DNA from: Dipteris shenzhenensis
Taxonomy: Eukaryota > Polypodiophyta > Polypodiopsida > Gleicheniales
NCBI GenBank assembly: GCA_047967505.1
Contig: CM106539.1
DNA: 64,000 bases
Direction: 5' to 3' (one strand)
In this document: positions 58,945 through 64,000 of the stretch, in pieces
How the letters are laid out: each line of letters starts with the position of its first letter
Position numbering within the stretch: the stretch's first letter is position 1
The notes under the pieces: model-generated
What the model saw: the letters and a program-made list of their open reading frames with translations, nothing else
What the model was told of the DNA's origin: nothing
The model's database searches: none
Program-made: the position numbers and the translations under genes

Positions 58945-58977
58945 GGCCCCAAAATGAGTTCCCTTTTTCCCTAATGT
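58945..58977 (-). repeat. Right terminal inverted repeat
   Basis: The reverse complement begins ACATTAGGGAAAAAGGGAAC. Differences from the left TIR are at positions 9 and 19. Confidence 0.92.
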
Positions 58978-58981
58978 GGTT

Positions 58982-60915
58982 CCACACTAATCACCCCCCA
59001 AGGAAGGGGGGAGCTGCCCTTAGAGTCCATGAGAAATGGGGGTCATGAATCACTAACATTTTCTATGATGATTCTCACAGGTGGGTAGCGGTAGAGATAA
59101 AAGCCGAGGAGACCTTTATGGTGGCCTCTGTGTATGCTTGAGGGCCTGCTAGCTCTCGGCCCTCCCTCTGGACCTCCCTCTCTTTTTTTCAATTTCTGGT
59201 TATTTTGCTTGGTGACTTTAATATGGTAGAGTCTAGCATTGATAGATATTTTAGGAAGGGTGTTGTTATAAGTGGTAGGGAGAAGAGAGAGTGGAATAAT
59301 TGTAAAGACAGCCATGCCCTATTTGATGCCTCCTCCTCCAATGATTTCACTTGGGATAATTCTCAGAAAGGAAAGGATCATAGGAAGGCTAGACTGGATC
59401 GGGCTTATGTCTCCTCAGGTCTCCTTCACTCGTTCAACAACTCTTAGGTCAAGGTCTTCAAAGACATTTGTCTTTCAGATCACAAACCTATTCTACTTAG
59501 TCTCTCCAACTCCAATGCTAATATCAAGTCTGGGTGGTTTCATGTGGATCAGGATCTCTTTCACCTCCCCCTTGTCAGAGATCAGATTGAGAAGATTTGG
59601 TCCTCCTATTTTGAAGGTCCCTCTTCTCCCTCCCATGCTTGGGCTTGTGCTATGAAATCAACCCAGCAGTTCCTGAGAGAGACTAAAAGATCTGTCCAAC
59701 AAATCAGGCAGCTCAGGAGGAAAGCCAAGTATGACTCCCTCAAAACCCTTGAAACTAGAATGCTTACTGGAGATCGAGTAGTCCTCTCTGACATCCTTCA
59801 AGCCAAGGTTGATCTCAAAAGGGAAGAGCTTATTGAGGGCAACCAAATTAAGAAGTACACTAGGAATTGGTGGGCTGGTAAAGCTGATAGATGCTTGAAG
59901 GAAATGTTTCGGGCCCTTAAACAAAAGTCTAGAAGAGATCTCCTTCCCCTTATGTAGAAAAAAGATGGCCTCTTCATCTCTTCCCAAGAGGAGAATAAAG
60001 AGTACATAAGAAGCTATTTCTCTGAAATTTTCAATAGGGATCCTTTTTACTCTCTTGAGAAGACCAAGGCCCGGGCTACTATAGCCTGTTGTAGAAAAGC
60101 TGTTGTCCCAGAGGAGCTGAACTACATTCTCAACCGAGACCTCCCCGAAACTAAAATTATAGACCTTTGGGACTCTAGGGCAGCAAGGATTCACTTCAAA
60201 GGAGAATTCAAAAATCAGTCTTTTAAATGGCATCAAGGGAGTCAGCTTCTCCCCCTCCCCCCTCTTAATAAATTGAATTCCAGTCTTTAATTTAAACTTA
60301 ATAGACTATGGAAAATCAATTGGAATGTAAGACGATGGGAATTTAGGTTCAGCAACTGCTAGAAAAGGGACATCAGCCCCAAAAAGTCTTGCCTGCTTTG
60401 GTTAATCTTACATCATGCTGTGTGGACCTCCATGAGGGCTTTAAGGATAGGAAAGCGAGATGGTAAATGTTGCCACTGCGAAACTGAAAATGAATCTCTC
60501 CAACATTTGTTTATGGGATGCAGCTTTAACATTCCTGCACTAAATTGGTTTAACAAACTCATGTCCTACATCCATCCTTCTTCTATTTCAGCTAAGGAAC
60601 TCCTTCTAAAAGAAATCTATGGATTGCCAATAACTCTTTGGAATAGTATAAGAGCAGGCTACTTGTGGAATGTTTGGATTAGCCGTAACAAAATGCTCTT
60701 TCAAGGTACTCATAAAGATATACTGCATCCTCTAATCCTTGACATTTGTAAGCAGATTGAAGACTCTTTCAAAGACGTGAGGAAGAAGATGTAGGCCCTA
60801 GAGAAAAAGATGGAAGGCCACATGTACAAAGAACAAGATCCCAAGCTGGCTCATATGGAGGAGAACTTAGTCAAACAAGAAGAAATCCTCGTAGCCCTGT
60901 CACTACTCAAAAATC
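58982..60915 (+). pseudogene. LINE ORF2, 3' part: endonuclease remainder and C-terminal zinc finger, RT core deleted
   Basis: Continues ORF2 in frame after the transposon: KGGAALRVHEKWGS, then HRWVAVEIKAEETFMVASVY, LLGDFNMVESS (endonuclease Asp/Asn box, about 59,205) and LSDHKPILLSL (catalytic His box, about 59,475). A linker with RQLRRKAKYDSLKTLE follows to PEELNYILNRDLPETKIIDL (about 60,165). There the sequence jumps to the C-terminal region: SCLLWLILHHAVWTSMRALR and CCHCETENESLQHLFMGC, the zf-RVT zinc finger (about 60,470-60,520). The RT palm with its YADD-like box is missing, so an internal deletion made the copy non-autonomous before or after insertion. Stops are scattered. Confidence 0.85.
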
Positions 60916-61114
60916 AGATCTTAAGCTTGTTGTAGACTGTGCTAGCAAAATCCTCTTTAGATGAGAGACAGTAGCACCTCCCTTTTGAATAGGACTTCCC
61001 TTTGGTAATCCCCCCAGCATGTCAGGGTTGTTGACTCTGCCTCCGGGCAGTGCTGTAATCTTTCTCTTTTCTTCCAATTTAATATAATCGCAGCTTTTTC
61101 AAAAAAAAAAAAAA

Positions 61115-61130
61115 GAAATTGGGCTGAAGA
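61115..61130. repeat. Target-site duplication of LINE, right copy
   Basis: Exact copy of 42,048-42,063, directly after the A-run. Confidence 0.95.
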
Positions 61131-61680
61131 ATCTACGCTAGTTTAACTCCGGTCGTTCATACTTTCCTCACAACATCTCTAGTTTCACTCGAGTCCTCCA
61201 TAATATCCTCGTGTTCTCTCTCTCTCTCTCTCAAGTTTCCACCCTCTTTTTTGAGGACAGGCCCATTTAATGAATTCACCTTGCTTGGAAATTTGGTGGG
61301 AAATTCATCCTATGTGGCGGGTTGTAATTTCCCACCTTTCCCCCAAGCATTTGACCTTGGTGTATCTGTGGGAAAAAGAGTGAGTACTTCCTCCTTATGA
61401 CATGCAAAGATGTTCACATCATAGGAAAGTCTAGAACTCGTGAGAAATATTACTTTTTTCCATGTTTCCAATTTCCCATCATATCATTATCCCTTAAGAA
61501 AACCTCATAAAGTAAAGTTTGCTCTTGTAGATTGTCTCTTTTTCATATTTAAGTGCACTAAGGATCAGTGCACACATACCACATATACGGCTCAAGGCGC
61601 TCTAACTTATTCACATGAGTTAATCCACAGAGCGAGTTTGTGTACCTTTAGTGCTCTATTTGGCACCTCCCATTTTTAAA
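61131..61680. other. Flanking sequence without supported gene
   Basis: Contains a CT microsatellite (61,217-61,233). The bases after 61,130 were contiguous with those before 42,048 before the LINE inserted, so this is the upstream flank of the membrane-protein ORF. Confidence 0.5.
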
Positions 61681-61689
61681 TTGCAGGTA

Positions 61690-62448
61690 GACAGTCCACA
61701 ATTGAAATTGTTTCTTTCTTGGCAATGTATAGATATCTTGGTTGAGCAAGAAACGATGCATTGGCCAGGTCCACTTCATGTGAGGCTAAGTATAGGAGGG
61801 TAGCCTTCACAACTAGAATTGGGTGTGTGGCTCAAGAGGAAGATCTTCATGGTTTCACACACCAACCACCCATTCCTAATGGTGGTCAACGTGCTATTGC
61901 AATTGCATGAAATTTTGTGTTCCATGCCTGCACAAAACACATCGAGCCATATTCATGGATGATTTGTTCAAGGTAGTTTTGTTAAGAAGCAAAATGTTTC
62001 AAAAGTTCATATGCCCTTATAGAAATAAACTTTTGAAACATTCGTCAGAATTTGAAACTTTTATATGAGCAAATTTAAAGTTTCGCCAGGATTCACATCT
62101 TTTACTTTAAAATTTAAAAGAAAAAATATAAAATTGTACTATGTTCCTCCCATTACTATGAAACTAAAAAAACTAGCTCGATAAACTTTTGCCAGGATTT
62201 TATATTAATATATAAGTATAGTTTTGATAAAAACATCCATGGGCACATTATCATTATCCCAAAGTGGCATTGCATGCAGGATAGATAAACTTGATCTATT
62301 ATCCTACACACTAGAACATGGCAGACATTTTGACCAAGGCACTACCTACAAAAAAGTGTGAAGCTTTTTCAAAAGGTTTAGGCTTACTTCATTTTGGTGA
62401 TTGTCTCATTTCTCTATACATGTTCACATTGTCACTAGAGGGGGAATT
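61690..62448 (+). pseudogene. Copia RNase H 3' end
   Basis: Plus strand: STVALSS-type box degraded to EAKYRRVAFTTRIGCV (about 61,780), then QRAIAIA followed by TGA (Arg expected) and FVFHACTKHIE (about 61,920). After an unrelated AT-rich interruption of about 0.27 kb (61,980-62,260) the C-terminus resumes as MADILTKALPTKKCEAFSKG (about 62,317). It is followed by a polypurine tract AGAGGGGGAATT abutting TGTTAGATTATG. Truncated at its 5' end and inactive. Confidence 0.8.
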
Positions 62449-62672
62449 TGTTAGATTATGAGTAGTATGGTGTGAACCTACCCTTGGGGTTCTTTTTCCC
62501 CTCTAGTTAGTATTAGGGCTAGGCTCCCTATCTAGAGTATATATATATCCTCATTTTAGTATGTGTGTCCACCATTCTGTCTCTTATAGGGATGAGCTTC
62601 TTGGTCCCTAGCCTTTGTATAGTGTCTCGGGTTTCTATAATAATCTCTCATTTACCTACATGGTCTTCCAAC
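62449..62672 (+). mobile_element. Probable 3' LTR of the truncated Copia
   Basis: Starts TGTTAGATTATGAGTAG directly after the polypurine tract. It contains a TATATATATCC TATA-like box (about 62,540), typical of LTR promoters. The end near 62,672 (TTCCAACA) is a guess because no 5' LTR is in the window. Confidence 0.6.
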
Positions 62673-64000
62673 ACTTTGACATGGGAGCTGAGGAGGTATC
62701 TTGCACTATCAAGGCAAGCCAACCTGCGAGTCTCCCTTGTTTCAACACATAAAAGCTCTTTTCCTTTTATACAAGGCTATATAAGCTGATACAATCATAT
62801 CTAAATTGTCGAAGGAAGGCTCGCAAAAGATGGATTTCATTGCAAAGTTAGGCACCTATGTGTGCAAGATCATGCTGCTTGGATTACAAAAATGCATCTT
62901 TTTTGTCACAGTTTCTTGCAAGTCCAGGTTCCAAGGGTGTTGGTCACCTAGAATCATGTCAATGTCATTGTAGCACTCTTGTAGCATAAGTGTCCACAAG
63001 TGTAGCATAGGTCCTCGAGACGTATTCTGGTGAGAGGTGTAGGCTAAGGCATGAAAACACACACATTTCATTAATTTTGGACTCTGCAATGTTTAAATTC
63101 ATTTTCATAAGTACTTTTGGACAAAATTTTATTTAAAAACCACTATTTGAAATTGAACGTAACATCTTGCATAGACTCATGTATGGTCCCAATTCATTTT
63201 TATACTTAATTAATTTCTATTAAAAAAAACAACTTTATGAAAATATCCTTCTCAAACCAAAAGTTTACTTTTTGGCACTACCCTTTTGGAATAAAAAGTT
63301 TACTTGGCACTATCCTTTTGCAAGAAAAAGTTTACTTACATAAACTTTTTTTACTAATAATGCAAAAACTAGAATACATAATTCTTACATTACTCTATAC
63401 TATAAAAATCATAGTCTAAACTTTTATTTTTAACAATCCTCATTTAAATAAATAATAATAATTTAAATCTAGGGAAAAACTACATATATATATAGAGAGA
63501 GAGCGAGAGAGAGACAAAGATAGGGACAGAGAGAGATACATACTATATATATACATATATATGCATATATATATACATATATACTGTTATGGATAAATTT
63601 GACCAAGGTAAAACTTGGCCTAAATATGTGTGTGTGCTTGTATGTGTGGCAATAGTATAATAAAATATGGTGTGCATAGGGCCCAGGGTTGAGGTGGCAG
63701 GGCATGACCATGTGCCACCCTTCCACATAAGAGGACCCATAAGGTGTGTTGTACGTAATCCATGGTAGAAATATTATAAAATGTTAAGGTTGCATGGTTC
63801 TTCCATGTGCCATCCCTTCACCTAGGCTGTCCCATGCCTACATCTCGCAAGATTCCTTGTGCCAATCCTCCACTTATCCTCCTAGATGTTTGAACGTATT
63901 ATAAATTTGAGAAGAGGCCAAGGGAGTATCTTAGACTTGGGATATGGGGCTCGATTTATGTGGAAAAATGAGGCAAAGGGTTGTCGCACACAATTGAGAG
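62673..64000. other. AT-rich sequence with TA/GA microsatellite, no supported gene
   Basis: A repeat of the phrase AAAGTTTACTT..GGCACTA(C/T)CCTTTTG occurs twice near 63,260-63,330. A TATATATA and GAGAGAGA microsatellite lies at 63,480-63,585. Short ORFs have no recognised features. Confidence 0.55.

Larger units (their letters stand above)
44286..58977. mobile_element. Large TIR DNA transposon carrying a histone H3-like/Ulp1 gene
   Basis: Terminal inverted repeats of 33 bp (31 matches) at 44,286-44,318 and 58,945-58,977, beginning ACATTAGG and containing CTCATTTTGGGGCC. Total 14,692 bp, about 8.8 kb without the nested Copia. It carries three spliced genes: minus 45,904-44,481 (H3-like plus Ulp1-like), plus about 53,600-55,520 (unknown), and minus 58,575-55,844 (candidate transposase). 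A central array of about 0.2-kb repeats lies between the first two. Target duplication is imperfect: CCACA occurs at 44,280-44,284 and 58,982-58,986, with 1 and 4 extra bases before the TIRs. The superfamily is not assigned: TIRs do not begin CACTA, and no MULE or hAT signature was seen. Confidence 0.88.
42064..61114 (+). mobile_element. LINE retrotransposon, split by a nested DNA transposon
   Basis: Bounded by a perfect 16-bp target duplication (42,048-42,063 and 61,115-61,130) and ending in a run of 14 A (61,101-61,114). ORF1 and ORF2 remnants run on the plus strand. Without the nested element (44,286-58,977) it is about 4.36 kb. That is short for a plant L1-type LINE because the reverse-transcriptase core is deleted near 60,170. 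The exact duplication of 16 bp indicates the LINE insertion itself is not very old, even though its ORFs carry stops. Confidence 0.93.

Noticed and set aside
44286-58977. CACTA, MULE or Helitron assignment
   Set aside because: TIRs start ACATTAGG, no MULE or Helicase/Rep motifs were seen, and the target duplication is unclear. Left unclassified.
63469-63740. Tyr/Ile-rich minus-strand ORFs near the right edge
   Set aside because: Translate a TATATA/GAGAGA microsatellite.

Overview
This is a repeat-dominated stretch of a land-plant nuclear genome. The evidence is an Arabidopsis-type (TTTAGGG)n block, Ty1/copia elements primed by initiator-Met tRNA, Ty3/gypsy fragments, a plant-type LINE with a DUF4283-like ORF1 and a zf-RVT tail, and GT-AG introns. 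The mix of decayed retroelements, a DUF7869-type transposase relative and large multi-gene DNA transposons would suit a big genome such as a fern, lycophyte or gymnosperm. That taxonomic guess is inference only. No rRNA, tRNA or CRISPR was seen, and only one ORF (40,588-41,538, minus) looks like a possible ordinary host gene.

Layout. 0-1.3 kb: minus-strand fragment of an unrecognised gene family (U1, copy A). 2.0-7.5 kb: low-complexity block made of pyrimidine tracts studded with the palindrome GCTGCCGCGGCAGC, then CCCACTCCC-type repeats, then about 0.9 kb of telomere-like repeats. 7.6-11.4 kb: a long DUF7869 (DDE-like) pseudogene with four stops in one frame. 13.4-14.8 kb: a second pyrimidine tract. 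14.8-16.3 kb: U1 copy B. 16.3-28.1 kb: mosaic of broken Copia and Gypsy pieces in both orientations. 28.8-30.3 kb: a coiled-coil fragment and a degenerate kinase-like domain. 30.8-35.9 kb: decayed minus-strand Gypsy element. 36-40.5 kb: no supported gene, with CT microsatellites and a foldback structure. 40.6-41.5 kb: multi-pass membrane-protein ORF. 42.0-61.1 kb: a triple nest. 61.7-62.7 kb: 3' end of another Copia element.

The main discovery is the nest. A LINE (42,064-61,114) with a perfect 16-bp target duplication and poly(A) is interrupted by a TIR DNA transposon (44,286-58,977; 33-bp TIRs, 31/33 identical). That transposon is itself interrupted by a young Copia element (46,442-52,371; ACCCT duplication; 171-bp LTRs differing at two positions). 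Removing the DNA transposon restores the LINE endonuclease frame across the gap. The transposon carries three spliced genes. The first encodes a histone H3-like protein with an H3-type tail (ARTKSTARK) and an H3/CENH3-like fold, in frame (apart from one TAG) with a Ulp1/C48 SUMO-protease-like domain. The second encodes an unrecognised acidic, lysine-rich protein. The third encodes a candidate transposase. Between the divergently arranged first and second genes lies an array of roughly 0.2-kb repeats, each holding a TTTGCAAcAAAAtGCGA inverted-repeat pair. I infer that the array is a promoter or protein-binding region.

Many coding remnants are interrupted by TAG, often where Gln (CAG) or Trp is expected. 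This fits loss by C-to-T change at methylated CHG sites. Most transposon genes here are therefore pseudogenes, and calls are based on reading across frames.
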